A stretch of DNA of 64,000 bases from Amycolatopsis arida (GCF_900115565.1 NZ_FOWW01000002.1:359160-423159), one strand, 5' to 3'; counted from the first letter of the stretch, positions 1 to 8,097 are shown. The notes: generated by a model not told the origin, from the letters alone. Made by a program: numbers and translations.

Positions 1-284
1 CCGCCGAAGTCGGCGTGGCCGGGCGTGTCGATGACGTTGATCGTGACCGGGCCGTCGGGCGTCCGCCGGCGGATGGCGGTGTTCTTCGCCAGGATGGTGA
101 TGCCCTTCTCCCGCTCCAGCTCGCCGGAGTCCATCACCCGGTCGACCAGCTCGGCACGCTCGGCGAACGCGCCGGACTGGCGCAGCATCGCGTCGACGAG
201 GGTGGTCTTGCCGTGGTCGACGTGCGCCACGATCGCGATGTTTCGGAGGTCCGTGCGGACCTTCTCGGCAGTGGCTGTGGGCAC
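1..284 (-). CDS. typA: Translational GTPase TypA/BipA, N-terminal part (runs off window)
   Basis: Only the first 94 codons are inside the window. TypA/BipA is a ribosome-associated GTPase of the elongation-factor family, involved in ribosome assembly and stress adaptation. The visible part starts [22 protein letters not shown] and contains the G1 loop AHVDHGKTT, a switch I region with REKGITI, and the G3 motif DTPGHADF, in the order and spacing of BipA. The GTG start at 284 follows an AGGAG ribosome site at 7-8 nt. EF-G and LepA share these motifs, but the short N-terminus and the [12 protein letters not shown] segment fit TypA best. Confidence 0.9.
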   Translation of the reverse strand, partial: MPTATAEKVRTDLRNIAIVAHVDHGKTTLVDAMLRQSGAFAERAELVDRVMDSGELEREKGITILAKNTAIRRRTPDGPVTINVIDTPGHADFG

Positions 285-421
285 GCGTGAGCTCCTGTGG
301 GTGGAAACAGTCGAAGGGCGACCGGGGAACTCGGCGCGGCAGCGATGCCGGAACGGCCGAGTACGGCCTCACCCAGCATACTGGGTGTGGGGCTGTGCCG
401 AGTGCCACACCGCGATCAAGG

Positions 422-440
422 ATAGGTTCGCCTAACCTAA
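422..440. promoter_or_regulatory. Iron box (IdeR/DmdR/DtxR-type operator)
   Basis: The 19-bp site reads ATAGGTTCGCCTAACCTAA and matches 16 of 19 positions of the known actinobacterial iron-box consensus TTAGGTTAGGCTAACCTAA. It sits 47 bp upstream of the small cysteine-rich gene at 488 and 137 bp from the divergent typA start, so the small gene is the likelier target. Regulation by iron is inferred from the motif. Confidence 0.7.
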
Positions 441-487
441 AAGGTCCTGTCGTCCCTGGCCGCGGCGGCCCCGATGTGGAGTGTGGT

Positions 488-661
488 GTGGGCAAGAAGC
501 ACGGCGGAGACCCGACGCGCGACCCCAAGGAGGTCGTGCGCAGGTTGATGAAGGCCGGCAAGGTCAAGAAGAAGTGCTGCCGGTCGAAGCCGCGATGCAA
601 GAAGTGCCCGGTGCGCGCGTTGAAGAAGGCCCAGAAGGCCAAGGCGAAGCTCGCGGCCTGA
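488..661 (+). CDS. Small basic cysteine-rich protein, unknown function
   Basis: This 57-residue protein begins at GTG 488 (VGKKHGGDPTRDPKEVVRRL) and ends at TGA 659-661. It is strongly basic and carries four cysteines, C30, C31, C37 and C40 (KKCCRSKPRCKKCP), a pattern able to hold a metal, followed by a Lys/Ala-rich tail. It has no signal peptide or membrane segment. I recognise it only as a type of short conserved actinobacterial protein and cannot assign a function. The iron box just upstream suggests iron-dependent expression. It lies head-to-head with typA. A longer reading from upstream codons would pass through the iron box and is unlikely. Confidence 0.65.
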   Translation: MGKKHGGDPTRDPKEVVRRLMKAGKVKKKCCRSKPRCKKCPVRALKKAQKAKAKLAA

Positions 662-693
662 GCGAACCCACCGGGTCGAGCACGGCCGTTCGC

Positions 694-993
694 CTACCGC
701 GGGATGGCCTCGTTCAGCGCACGCAGCTCCGGTGCCGTGCGGGTGGCGGAGAACTCGATCACCTCGTACTGGGCGAGGTGGCGCACCGCGAACGGGTCGG
801 TGGCGAGGATGGCGTCCAGCTTCCCCCGGGACATCGGTCGGGCGATGATCACCCCGCCGGTGCGCGGGGTGCGCCGGCCAGACGCCAGGAAGTGGCCGCA
901 CTCGTAGTGCTTCGCCAGCCATTCCGCGTGGTCGGGCAGTGCGTAGTCGATCTCCTGCAGGGGCGCCGTGTAGTTCACCAGGACGACATGCAT
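694..993 (-). CDS. YciI-family (YCII domain) protein
   Basis: The protein has 99 residues and starts MHVVLVNYTAPLQEIDYALP. It shows the single-domain YCII fold signature: an N-terminal strand, then a conserved His in PDHAEWLAKHY, then a GG-containing strand followed by RPMSRGKLDAILATDPF and a final strand with the FSA-type end. YCII proteins are small alpha/beta dimers related to muconolactone isomerases. Their reactions are mostly unknown, although a His/Asp pair is usually conserved. Length is typical. It is a single gene, with its start 195 bp from the trpS leader on the other strand. Confidence 0.8.
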   Translation of the reverse strand: MHVVLVNYTAPLQEIDYALPDHAEWLAKHYECGHFLASGRRTPRTGGVIIARPMSRGKLDAILATDPFAVRHLAQYEVIEFSATRTAPELRALNEAIPR

Positions 994-1120
994 GGTTCAA
1001 CGGTAGTCCCGCGCGAATCCGGTGAACGCTGTTCACGCCGGCGTTGATGCACAGCGTTGACCCGCGTTTCGCCCGAACGAGGACGCTCCCGGACAAAGCC
1101 CCACCCCCGGTGACCAACGC

Positions 1121-1168
1121 CACCAACCCCCTTGGTGGCACTGCCGCCAGGAAGGCCACCTTCATGGC
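1121..1168. repeat. Paired intergenic palindromes (P1 CACCAA..TTGGTG, P2 GAAGG..CCTTC)
   Basis: P1 is CACCAA-CCCCC-TTGGTG at 1121-1137. P2 is GAAGG-CCA-CCTTC followed by ATGGC at 1151-1168. The same two elements recur at 40282-40335, and P2 alone occurs twice at 34385-34431. Here they lie between the 5' ends of the YciI gene and the trpS leader, just upstream of the trpS promoter. Confidence 0.7.
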
Positions 1169-1188
1169 GTTTCGGCTAAGGTGGGGGC

Positions 1189-1248
1189 GTGCGCGCTCGT
1201 CTCACCCAGTGGTGGCCGCCCTCCGGCGGCCCCGACGCTGTGCGCTGA
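1189..1248 (+). CDS. Trp-rich leader peptide of trpS
   Basis: A 19-codon reading frame starts at GTG 1189 and ends at TGA 1246-1248, giving V/MRARLTQWWPPSGGPDAVR with two adjacent Trp codons (UGG UGG, 1210-1215). A -10-like TAAGGT at 1177-1182 would place transcription start near 1189, so the leader may be translated from a leaderless mRNA. A SD-like AAGGTGG also precedes it. Tandem Trp codons in front of competing hairpins and a trpS gene are the hallmark of ribosome-mediated attenuation, an arrangement known for an inducible trpS of Streptomyces. Confidence 0.8.
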   Translation: MRARLTQWWPPSGGPDAVR

Positions 1249-1283
1249 CCACGTCCACGAAGGCCGCCCGACGGGCGGCCTTC
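1214..1283 (+). promoter_or_regulatory. Transcription attenuator of trpS (four mutually pairing segments)
   Basis: Segment 1 GGCCGCC (1214-1220) overlaps the second Trp codon and can pair with segment 2 GGCGGCC (1225-1231). Segment 2 can alternatively pair with segment 3 GGCCGCC (1262-1268). Segments 3 and 4 form a perfect 11-bp terminator-like stem, GAAGGCCGCCC (1259-1269) with GGGCGGCCTTC (1273-1283). Stalling at the Trp codons would mask segment 1, favour 2:3 pairing and prevent the 3:4 hairpin, allowing trpS transcription. There is no U-tract after the stem, as is common in actinomycetes. Confidence 0.8.
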
Positions 1284-1340
1284 GTCGTGCGCGAGGCCTT
1301 CCGCGGGTGGCGCCACCCGCACGACGCAGGAAGGCAAGCC

Positions 1341-2306
1341 ATGACCCGGCTCTCCGGCATCACCCCGTCCGGCCACGTCCAGCTCGGCAACTACCTCGGT
1401 GCGATCCGGCGGTGGGCGGCCGACGGGGGGCCCGACGACCTGTACTTCGTCTCCGACCTGCACGCCATGACCACGGCGCACAACCCGGCACGGCTGCGGG
1501 CGCTGGCCGCCGAGCAGCTCGCGGTGCTGGTGGCGGCCGGGGTGCCGGCGGAGTCGATCTTCGTGCAGTCCGACCTCGCCCGCGAGCTGGGCGCGCTGAC
1601 GTGGGTGCTGGAGTGCACGTGCAGCTACGGCGAGGCGGCGCGGATGATCCAGTTCAAGGAGAAGGCGAAGGGCAGGGCCGGGGTCCGGTTGAGCCTGCTC
1701 ACCTACCCGGTGCTGATGGCGGCGGACATCCTGCTGCAGGGCGCCACCGACGTGCCGGTCGGCGAGGACCAGCGCCAGCACGTCGAGCTGGCCAGGGCGT
1801 TGGCCCGGCGATTCAACACCACCTACGGCGAGGTCTTCGCGATGCCGCGCGCGGTGTTGCCGGTGGCCGGGGCGCGGGTGCGCGACCTGGCCGACCCGCG
1901 GCGGAAGATGTCCAAGTCGGCGGGAGACTCGGCCGGCGTGGTGTTCGTGCTGGACGAGCCGGACCAGGTCCGACGCAAGGTCCGGAGGGCGGTGACCGAC
2001 ACCGCGACCGAAGTGGCCTACGACCCGCAGCGCCCGGGATCGGCCAACCTCCTGGAGATCCTGGCGGCGTGTACCGGTGAGGCCCCGGAGGAGGTGGCGG
2101 CCCGGTTCGGGTCGTACGCCGAGTTGAAGGACGCGGTGGCCGAGGCGGTGGTGGAGACGCTGCGGCCGGTGCGGGAGGGGGCTCGGGAGCTGCTGGCCGA
2201 CCCGGCGGAGCTGGCCAGGGTCCGCAAGGCCGGCGCCGCCCGCGCCGCCGAGCGCGGCTCCCACCGCGTGGACGCGGCCCTGCGCCTGGTCGGCGCCGGC
2301 GGGTAG
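1341..2306 (+). CDS. trpS: Tryptophanyl-tRNA synthetase
   Basis: The product charges tRNA-Trp with tryptophan in the cytoplasm. The 321-residue class I synthetase has the HIGH-equivalent HVQLG (residues 12-16, inside PSGHVQLGNY) and KMSKS at 189-193. The ATG at 1341 is chosen because the family starts directly with M-x-R-L-S-G-I-x-P-S-G, and an upstream in-frame extension would run through the attenuator. The gene stands alone behind its leader peptide. Actinomycetes often have a constitutive and an inducible, indolmycin-tolerant TrpRS. The attenuator suggests this is a regulated copy, but resistance cannot be read from the sequence. Confidence 0.93.
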   Translation: MTRLSGITPSGHVQLGNYLGAIRRWAADGGPDDLYFVSDLHAMTTAHNPARLRALAAEQLAVLVAAGVPAESIFVQSDLARELGALTWVLECTCSYGEAARMIQFKEKAKGRAGVRLSLLTYPVLMAADILLQGATDVPVGEDQRQHVELARALARRFNTTYGEVFAMPRAVLPVAGARVRDLADPRRKMSKSAGDSAGVVFVLDEPDQVRRKVRRAVTDTATEVAYDPQRPGSANLLEILAACTGEAPEEVAARFGSYAELKDAVAEAVVETLRPVREGARELLADPAELARVRKAGAARAAERGSHRVDAALRLVGAGG

Positions 2307-2432
2307 GGGCACCCCGCGGATCGCGGCCAGCGGAGGGGCCAGCTCCGCGGCCCTGCCGTCAGGCTCGAGGCCGTGCCCACCCGCACACGGTAGGCACCTC
2401 GAGCGGCCGGTCCGGTGCCCTGCGGGGGCGAG

Positions 2433-2849
2433 TCAGCCTCGGGGATCGCCGGTGAGCAGCTCCCGCAACCACGGCACCAGCGCGCGGTCGGCGGGCAGCC
2501 AGTCCACGGCGGGCACGTCGTCCCGCCGCAGCCACCGCACCGCCCGGTGCTCCACCGCCCGCGGCTCGGGAGCGGCGCCGCCGGCGTCGTCGAGCCGGGC
2601 GGCGAACACCCGCAGCACCGCGCCACCGGGCAGGGTCACGTCGGGGCCCACCCGCGCGCCGACCCACACGGCGACACCGAGCTCCTCCCGGCACTCCCGG
2701 CGCAGCGCGTCCACTTCGGACTCGCCGGGCTCCACCCCGCCACCGGGCAGCTCCCAGCGTCCCGCGGCCTCCTCCGGGTAAGCCCGCTGCTGCGCCAGCA
2801 ACGTCCCACCCCGCACCACCGCCGCCCCCACGATCACCCGAGACCCCAC
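2433..2849 (-). CDS. NUDIX hydrolase (MutT-like)
   Basis: This 138-residue protein (GTG start at 2849, VGSRVIVGAAVVRGGTLL) contains a full Nudix box, GGVEPGE followed by REC-REELGV, matching G-x5-E-x7-R-E-x-x-E-E-x-G. It hydrolyses a nucleoside diphosphate linked to another group. The short size and E-L-P-G-G-G context resemble MutT/8-oxo-dGTP-type enzymes, but the substrate is not determinable. The reading frame stays open further upstream, but that part lies inside the 47-bp repeats and is excluded. Confidence 0.85.
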   Translation of the reverse strand: MGSRVIVGAAVVRGGTLLAQQRAYPEEAAGRWELPGGGVEPGESEVDALRRECREELGVAVWVGARVGPDVTLPGGAVLRVFAARLDDAGGAAPEPRAVEHRAVRWLRRDDVPAVDWLPADRALVPWLRELLTGDPRG

Positions 2850-2869
2850 GACCGCCCAACCTACCCGCC

Positions 2870-2976
2870 GTGTCCGCGCGTTGTGCACACGTGATCGCGT
2901 CGCACGACGCGGACACGACAGGCACTGCCGTGTCCGCGCGATGCGCCCACGTGACAGCGCCCTGCGACGCGGACAC
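2870..2976. repeat. Two copies of a 47-bp inverted repeat (GTGTCCGCG ... CGCGGACAC)
   Basis: Copy 1 spans 2870-2916 and copy 2 spans 2930-2976. Each begins GTGTCCGCG and ends with its inverse CGCGGACAC, has a central CACGTGA and is exactly 47 bp long. A third copy lies in inverse orientation at 37076-37122. A partial arm follows at about 2977-2997. The copies sit between the histidine kinase stop (3003) and the NUDIX start. Confidence 0.8.
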
Positions 2977-3002
2977 GTGTGCACAGACGGCGGACACAGC
3001 GG

Positions 3003-4328
3003 TTAGGTGGGGGCGGTGGGCCAGATGGCCTGGAAGCGGGCGCCGCCCTCGGGGGACTCGCCGACGGTGACCCGGCCGCCCCGCCGGCGCACGGCCTCGG
3101 CGACCATCGCCAGGCCGAGGCCGGTGCCGCCGGAGATGCGCGCCCGGTCGTCGCCCACCCGGTAGAACCGGTCGAACACCCGGTCGCGGTGCTCGGGCGC
3201 GACACCGGGCCCGTCGTCGTCCACCACCACCCGCGCCGTCGACCGGGAGGCCAGCACCGACACCACGATCTGCGACCCGGCATACCGGCACGCGTTGCGC
3301 AGCAGGTTGTTCAGCACGAGCTCCACCTCGCCCTGGGTGGCCCACGCCCACGCCCGCGGCACGGCACCGCTGACCCGCGCGGCGGGCGCGTCCGCCGGCA
3401 GCCGGGCCACCGCCGCGTGTGCCTCGGTGACCAGCTCGACCGGCTCGGCCGACGGCAGCTCCCCCGCGTCCGCCCGGGCCAGCGCGAGCAGCCCGTCGAG
3501 CAGGGCGGACAGCCGCTCGGCCTCGGCCAGGATGTCGGCGAGCGTCTCCTGCGCCAGCTCGGGGTCGGGGTTGGCCACGGCGACCTCGGCCTGCACCCGG
3601 ATCGACGCGACCGGCGAGCGCAGCTCGTGCGCCGCGTCACCGGTGAACCGGCGCAGCCGCCCGCTCGCCTCCTCCTGCCGCGCGAGCAGCTGGTTGAACT
3701 CCACGGCCAGCTCGCGCAGCTCGTCCCGGGAGTCGGGCAGCGGCAGCCGCCGTCCCGGCGGCAGCCCGCGCACCGAGCGGCGCATCCGGTCCACCGGGCG
3801 CAGCGCCGAGCCCACGCCCAACCAGGTCGCCAGGGCCGCGACCAGCGCGCTCACCAGCGCCACCACGAGCAGCCAGTGGAAGCCGTCGGCGGTGGCCGCG
3901 GTGAAGCCGACCATCGGCGCGCCGGCCACCACCAGCCGTTGCGCGCCGTCGGGGGCGGACACCACGGTGCCCAGCCAGCGCCACGCCGGGCCGTCGGGCC
4001 GCTCGCTGCGTACCGCCAGCCCGGCCTTGACGGCGCTGACCTCCCGCGGGCCCAACCCGGTGGCCGGGCCGCCGTCCACCGGGGTGCCGGCGGTGTCCAG
4101 CACCCGCACCAGCGGCCCCTCCGGTCGCTGCCCGGCCGCCACTCGCGCGGCCGCCGGCACCACCGCCGCGCGCAGCTCCTCGTCCACCGACTGGATCAGC
4201 AGCGGGCCGAGCTGCCGGCCGCCGACCACGGCGAGCCCCACCAGGAACGCGAGCGTGATGGTGACCGCGATGGACGTGATCCGGAACCGCAGGCTGCGGC
4301 GCGGCCACCACCGGCCGAGGCGGGTCAC
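3003..4328 (-). CDS. Two-component sensor histidine kinase
   Basis: A 441-residue membrane kinase. Transmembrane helix 1 is at about residues 16-38 and helix 2 at about 150-172, enclosing a roughly 110-residue extracytoplasmic sensor domain. A HAMP region follows (about 172-225), then the dimerisation/phosphoacceptor box [13 protein letters not shown] with H234, the N box [13 protein letters not shown]1 DDDGPGV and G2 [10 protein letters not shown]. It overlaps the response regulator gene by 4 nt (4325-4328) and presumably phosphorylates its product. The pair is divergent from the LolA-like/ABC genes, its likely target. The stimulus is unknown. Confidence 0.93.
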   Translation of the reverse strand: MTRLGRWWPRRSLRFRITSIAVTITLAFLVGLAVVGGRQLGPLLIQSVDEELRAAVVPAAARVAAGQRPEGPLVRVLDTAGTPVDGGPATGLGPREVSAVKAGLAVRSERPDGPAWRWLGTVVSAPDGAQRLVVAGAPMVGFTAATADGFHWLLVVALVSALVAALATWLGVGSALRPVDRMRRSVRGLPPGRRLPLPDSRDELRELAVEFNQLLARQEEASGRLRRFTGDAAHELRSPVASIRVQAEVAVANPDPELAQETLADILAEAERLSALLDGLLALARADAGELPSAEPVELVTEAHAAVARLPADAPAARVSGAVPRAWAWATQGEVELVLNNLLRNACRYAGSQIVVSVLASRSTARVVVDDDGPGVAPEHRDRVFDRFYRVGDDRARISGGTGLGLAMVAEAVRRRGGRVTVGESPEGGARFQAIWPTAPT

Positions 4329-5020
4329 CCCGGCCCGACCGACGCCAGGTAGCCGTGGCCGCGGACGGTGCGCACGATGTCACCCGCACCCACCGCGTCC
4401 AGCTTCCTGCGCACGTACCCGACGTAGACCTCGACGACGTTGCGGGTGGCGGCCTGCTCGTCACCCCACACGGCGCGCAGCAGCTCGTCCTTGGTCACCA
4501 CGGTGCCGGCACGGCCGACCAGCACGTCCAGCAGCGCGAACTCGCGCGGGCTGAGCGGCACCGGCTCGTCCCGCCAGTGCACGGCGCGCCGCCCGCGGTC
4601 CACCACGAGGTCGCCGACGCGCAGAGTCGTCGTGCCCCGCGCGGACTCTCCCCTGCGCAGCACGGCCCGCACCTGCGCCACCAGCACCACGAACGAGAAC
4701 GGCTTCACCAGGTAGCCGTCGGCGCCGAGGTCGAGACCGTCGGCCTGGTCGATCTCGCCGTCCTTGGCGGAGACCAGCAGCACCGGCGTCGTCACGCCCT
4801 CGGCGCGCAGTTGCTGCAGCACCCGGTAACCGGACAGCCCGGGCAGCATGATGTCCAGCAGCAGGACGTCGAACGACCCGGTCTGCGCCAGCCGCAGCGC
4901 GCTCGGCCCGTCGGCGGCGGTGACGACGTCCATGCCCTCGGCCCGCAGGCCGCGCTGCAGCGCCTTGCGCACGCCGGGCTCGTCGTCGACCACCAGAACT
5001 CGCGGTTGCACGGGTCTCAA
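4325..5020 (-). CDS. OmpR/PhoB-family response regulator
   Basis: The receiver domain (residues about 7-120) has the acidic pair D12-D13 in [10 protein letters not shown], phosphoacceptor D56 in LLLDIMLPG, and the conserved Lys in YLVKPFS. A C-terminal winged-helix Trans_reg_C domain follows ([13 protein letters not shown] ... [14 protein letters not shown] ... RTVRGHGYL). Two starts are possible: TTG 5020, preceded by GGAAGG at 4 nt, and GTG 5011 nine bases inside. The TTG is annotated because of its SD spacing. It is the first gene of the two-gene operon. Confidence 0.92.
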   Translation of the reverse strand: MRPVQPRVLVVDDEPGVRKALQRGLRAEGMDVVTAADGPSALRLAQTGSFDVLLLDIMLPGLSGYRVLQQLRAEGVTTPVLLVSAKDGEIDQADGLDLGADGYLVKPFSFVVLVAQVRAVLRRGESARGTTTLRVGDLVVDRGRRAVHWRDEPVPLSPREFALLDVLVGRAGTVVTKDELLRAVWGDEQAATRNVVEVYVGYVRRKLDAVGAGDIVRTVRGHGYLASVGPG

Positions 5021-5177
5021 TATGCCTTCCCCGGCCTCCCGCCGCCCGTGCTCTCAGCGGACTCTCAGTCGCGGCGCCGCTCTCAGCACCATCTCAGGGC
5101 CCACGGCGCAGTGTTGGTGACGCAAGCCCCCGGTGCCGAAGGACACTGGTGCCGGGCCGACGCAGGGAGGGACAGAC

Positions 5178-6215
5178 GTGAATCCGAAGAGGAGAGCCGC
5201 CGCGGTCGCGGTGGCCGGAACCGTGCTGGGCGCGGTCGGTCTGGGGGCCATCGCGTGGCCGGCGGGTGCGAAGGACGCCCCGGAGCTGCCCGCAGTGAGC
5301 GCCGAGGAGCTGGTCGAGTCGGTGCTGCGGGCCGAGCCGCCCGCGCTCACCGGCACGGTCGAGGTGGACGACGACCTCGGCATTCCGGCCGTGCCCGGGC
5401 TGTCCGAGCTCGACATCGACTCGGCCCAGGTGTTCACCGACGGCGAGGGTCGGGGCCGGGTCGCGCTGCGCCAGGACACCGGCGAGAAGACGATCGTGCA
5501 CGACGGCACGACGCTGTGGCGGTACGACTCGACGGACAACTCCGTGGTGCGGACGGCACTGCCAGCCGGCGAGAAGGGCAAGGGACACCAGGCCGCGCGG
5601 GATGCCGACCCGACCGCGCTCGCCACCGACCTGCTGGGCCAGGTGCGGGAGAGCAGCACGGTCAGCGTCGACGGCACCGCCACGGTCGCCGACCGGGCCG
5701 CCTACGAGCTGGTCCTCACCCCGAAGCCGACCGAGCGCACGATGCTGCGCGAGGTGCGGGTGGCGGTGGACGCCGAGCGGCGGGTCCCGTTGCGGCTCTC
5801 GGTGCTGACCAACGGCACCACCGAGCCGGCGTTGCGGGTCGGGTTCACCGACGTCGAGTTCGGCCCACAGCCGGCCGAGTGGTTCACCTTCACCCCGCCG
5901 CCCGGCGCGACCGTCACCGAGGAGCAGGCCAACCGCGAGCACGGCGAGCGGCCCACCGGCGTCGAGCCGCGGCTGGTCGGCGAGGGCTGGGACACCGTCC
6001 TGGTCACCGAGCTGCCCGCGGCGGTGCCCGGCGGGACCGGCGAGACGGACGTGTCCGGCCTGGTGGCCCGGGTCGGTCGACCGGTCAGCGGGGCGTTCGG
6101 CACCGGCCACGTGGTGACCACGAAGGTCGGCGCCGCGCTGCTCACCAGCGACGGCCGGATCGCCGCCGGCGCCGTCCCGGAGCAGGTGCTGATGCAGGCG
6201 CTGGAGCAGCGGTGA
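5178..6215 (+). CDS. LolA-like exported protein
   Basis: The GTG start at 5178 follows GGGAGGGAC and opens VNPKRRAAAVAVAGTVLGAV, a signal peptide or N-terminal anchor ending near AWPAGAKDA. The roughly 300-residue body (345 aa total) is beta-rich: L-T-G-T-V-E-V strands, GRVALRQDTGEKTIVHDGTTLWRYD in pieces, then a PAEWFTFTPPPGA stretch. This is the pattern of actinobacterial LolA/LppX-like half-barrel proteins. Such proteins may carry or sense hydrophobic ligands. It overlaps the ABC ATPase gene by 4 nt, so it probably works with the transporter. The function is inferred. Confidence 0.75.
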   Translation: MNPKRRAAAVAVAGTVLGAVGLGAIAWPAGAKDAPELPAVSAEELVESVLRAEPPALTGTVEVDDDLGIPAVPGLSELDIDSAQVFTDGEGRGRVALRQDTGEKTIVHDGTTLWRYDSTDNSVVRTALPAGEKGKGHQAARDADPTALATDLLGQVRESSTVSVDGTATVADRAAYELVLTPKPTERTMLREVRVAVDAERRVPLRLSVLTNGTTEPALRVGFTDVEFGPQPAEWFTFTPPPGATVTEEQANREHGERPTGVEPRLVGEGWDTVLVTELPAAVPGGTGETDVSGLVARVGRPVSGAFGTGHVVTTKVGAALLTSDGRIAAGAVPEQVLMQALEQR

Positions 6216-7222
6216 GCACCGCGCTCGACGCCAGTGGCGTGGCCGTTCCCGCTACGGCGGGGGCGGCCACGCCCGCCCGGCTGGCCGCGCGGACCAGGGG
6301 GTTGCGCAAGGTGTACGGGAGCACGGTGGCGGTCGACGGCGTGGACCTGGACGTCCCGGAGGGGTCCGTCCTCGGGATGCTCGGCCCCAACGGCTCGGGC
6401 AAGACCACCACGATCCGCATGCTGCTCGGGCTGGTGCGCCCCACCGAGGGGGAGGCGCAGCTGCTCGGGCACACCATGCCCGACGAGGCCGGCAGGGCGT
6501 TGCCCGATGTCGGCGCGCTGGTGGAGGGTCCCGGCTTCCACCCGTTCCTGTCCGGCCGGGAGAATTTGCTGCGGCTGGCGGCGGCCGAGCCGCGGCTGTC
6601 CCGGGCGAAGATCGCCGGCGCGGTGCGGGACGCGCTGGAGCGGGTGGGGCTGACCGGCGCGGCCGGGCGGCGCTACCGCGGGTACTCCCTGGGCATGAAG
6701 CAGCGGCTCGGGCTGGCCGCGGCGTTGCTCGTGCCGCGCCGGATGGTGGTGCTGGACGAGCCGACCAACGGGCTCGACCCGGCCGGCACCCGGGAGGTCA
6801 GGGAGATCATCGCCGAGCTGCACTCCGCCGGGGTCACCGTGCTGGTGTCCTCGCACCTGCTGGCCGAGGTGGAGGCCACCTGCACGCACGTCGCCGTGCT
6901 GCACGGCGGCACCGTGGTGGCGCAGGGCGAGCTCGCCGAGCTGCTGGACTCCGGCAATCCGGCGCTGCTGGTGTCCACACCGGACGGCGCCGCCGCGGTG
7001 AACGCGTTGCGGGAGCGGCGGATCACCAGCCGACTCACCCCGGAGGGAGTGCGGGTGGACCTCACCGCCACCACGCCACCGGAGGTGCTGGAGACGCTGG
7101 TGCGGGCCGGCGTGGCGGTCCACGAGGCGAACCGGGCGCGCACCGGGCTCGAGGACCTGTTCGCCCGGCTCACCCAACCGGAGCCGGACAGCGTGCCCGA
7201 GGACGGGGAGGCGGGGGTATGA
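6212..7222 (+). CDS. ABC transporter ATP-binding protein (ABC-2 type exporter)
   Basis: 336 residues from GTG 6212. Walker A is GPNGSGKTTT, the signature is YSLGMKQRLGLA, and Walker B is MVVLDEPTNGLDP, followed by SSHLLAEVE with the switch His. The C-terminal 80 residues resemble the accessory domain of BcrA/NatA-like exporter ATPases. It is translationally coupled to both neighbours (GTGA at 6212-6215, ATGA at 7219-7222). With the next gene it forms an exporter of unknown substrate, probably controlled by the divergent two-component system. Confidence 0.92.
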   Translation: MSTALDASGVAVPATAGAATPARLAARTRGLRKVYGSTVAVDGVDLDVPEGSVLGMLGPNGSGKTTTIRMLLGLVRPTEGEAQLLGHTMPDEAGRALPDVGALVEGPGFHPFLSGRENLLRLAAAEPRLSRAKIAGAVRDALERVGLTGAAGRRYRGYSLGMKQRLGLAAALLVPRRMVVLDEPTNGLDPAGTREVREIIAELHSAGVTVLVSSHLLAEVEATCTHVAVLHGGTVVAQGELAELLDSGNPALLVSTPDGAAAVNALRERRITSRLTPEGVRVDLTATTPPEVLETLVRAGVAVHEANRARTGLEDLFARLTQPEPDSVPEDGEAGV

Positions 7223-8097
7223 GCGTCGCGACGATGAACCAGGTGGAGGTCGAGGTCGCGCCGTCCCGCGCGCCGCTCGGCCGGCTGCTCGGTGCCGAGC
7301 TGCGCTGGATCTTCCGCCGACCGCGGACGCTGGCCGTGCTCGGAGTGCTCGCCGTGATCCCGGTCGCGGTCGGGATCGGGCTCACCCTGGTGGACTCGCC
7401 CGGCGCGGGTGCCGGAGACGGGGGCGAGGGCGCCGCGCTGCTGGCGGCGGTCGCCGCGAACGCGTTCGTGCTGCCGATCGCCACGCTCACGCTGACCCTG
7501 GGCCTGCTGCTGCCGCTCGCGGTGGCGATGGCCGGGGGCGACGCGCTGGCCGGTGAGTCCGCGCACAGCACGCTGCGTGGGTGGCTGCTCGCGCCGGTGA
7601 GCCGGGGGCGGTTGCTGGCCGTGAAGGCGTTCGGGGTGGTGGTGTTCGCGCTGGCGGCGGTGCTGGCGGTGGCCATGTCGGCGCTGCTCACCGGCCTGGC
7701 GATCAACGGCACGGACGCCTTGTTCACCCTCTCCGGCGGCGCGCTCGACTTCGGCTCGGCGCTGGCCCGGATCGGGCTGGCGGTGCTGTGGGTGACGCTG
7801 CAACTGGCCGCGGTCGGCGCGGTGGCGCTGGCGATCTCGGCGTGCACCGACCACCCGATGGTCGTGCTGGCGTCGGTGCTCGGCGGGGTGGTCGTGTTCA
7901 CCCTGCTCGGCACGCTCGACGCGCTGAGCTGGCTGCACCCGTTCCTGCTGACCGAGTCGTGGCGGGAGACGCTGGCCGACGTCCTGCGCGACCCGATGCC
8001 GACCGGGTCGCTCACCGAGGGCGCGCTGCGGGCGGCCAGCTACGTCGTGATCGCCCTGTCGCTGGCCTACGCCAGGGTGGTCACGAAGGACGGCTGA
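7219..8097 (+). CDS. ABC-2 type transporter permease
   Basis: A 292-residue protein with about six hydrophobic helices: TLAVLGVLAVIPVAVGIGL near the N-terminus, then LPIATLTLTLGLLLPLAV, VVVFALAAVLAVAMSALL, VLWVTLQLAAVGAVALA, MVVLASVLGGVVVFTLL, and a last helix at the C-terminus. This matches single-domain ABC-2 permeases that pair with the ATPase encoded just before it. The 3' end overlaps the convergent thiQ-like gene by 17 bp. The substrate is unknown. Confidence 0.85.
   Translation: MSVATMNQVEVEVAPSRAPLGRLLGAELRWIFRRPRTLAVLGVLAVIPVAVGIGLTLVDSPGAGAGDGGEGAALLAAVAANAFVLPIATLTLTLGLLLPLAVAMAGGDALAGESAHSTLRGWLLAPVSRGRLLAVKAFGVVVFALAAVLAVAMSALLTGLAINGTDALFTLSGGALDFGSALARIGLAVLWVTLQLAAVGAVALAISACTDHPMVVLASVLGGVVVFTLLGTLDALSWLHPFLLTESWRETLADVLRDPMPTGSLTEGALRAASYVVIALSLAYARVVTKDG

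Noticed and set aside
437-1165. Long minus-strand reading frame across the small cysteine gene and YciI
   Set aside because: It is a GC-rich shadow; the YciI protein in another frame has family motifs, and the N-terminus is only the translated P2/P1 repeat.
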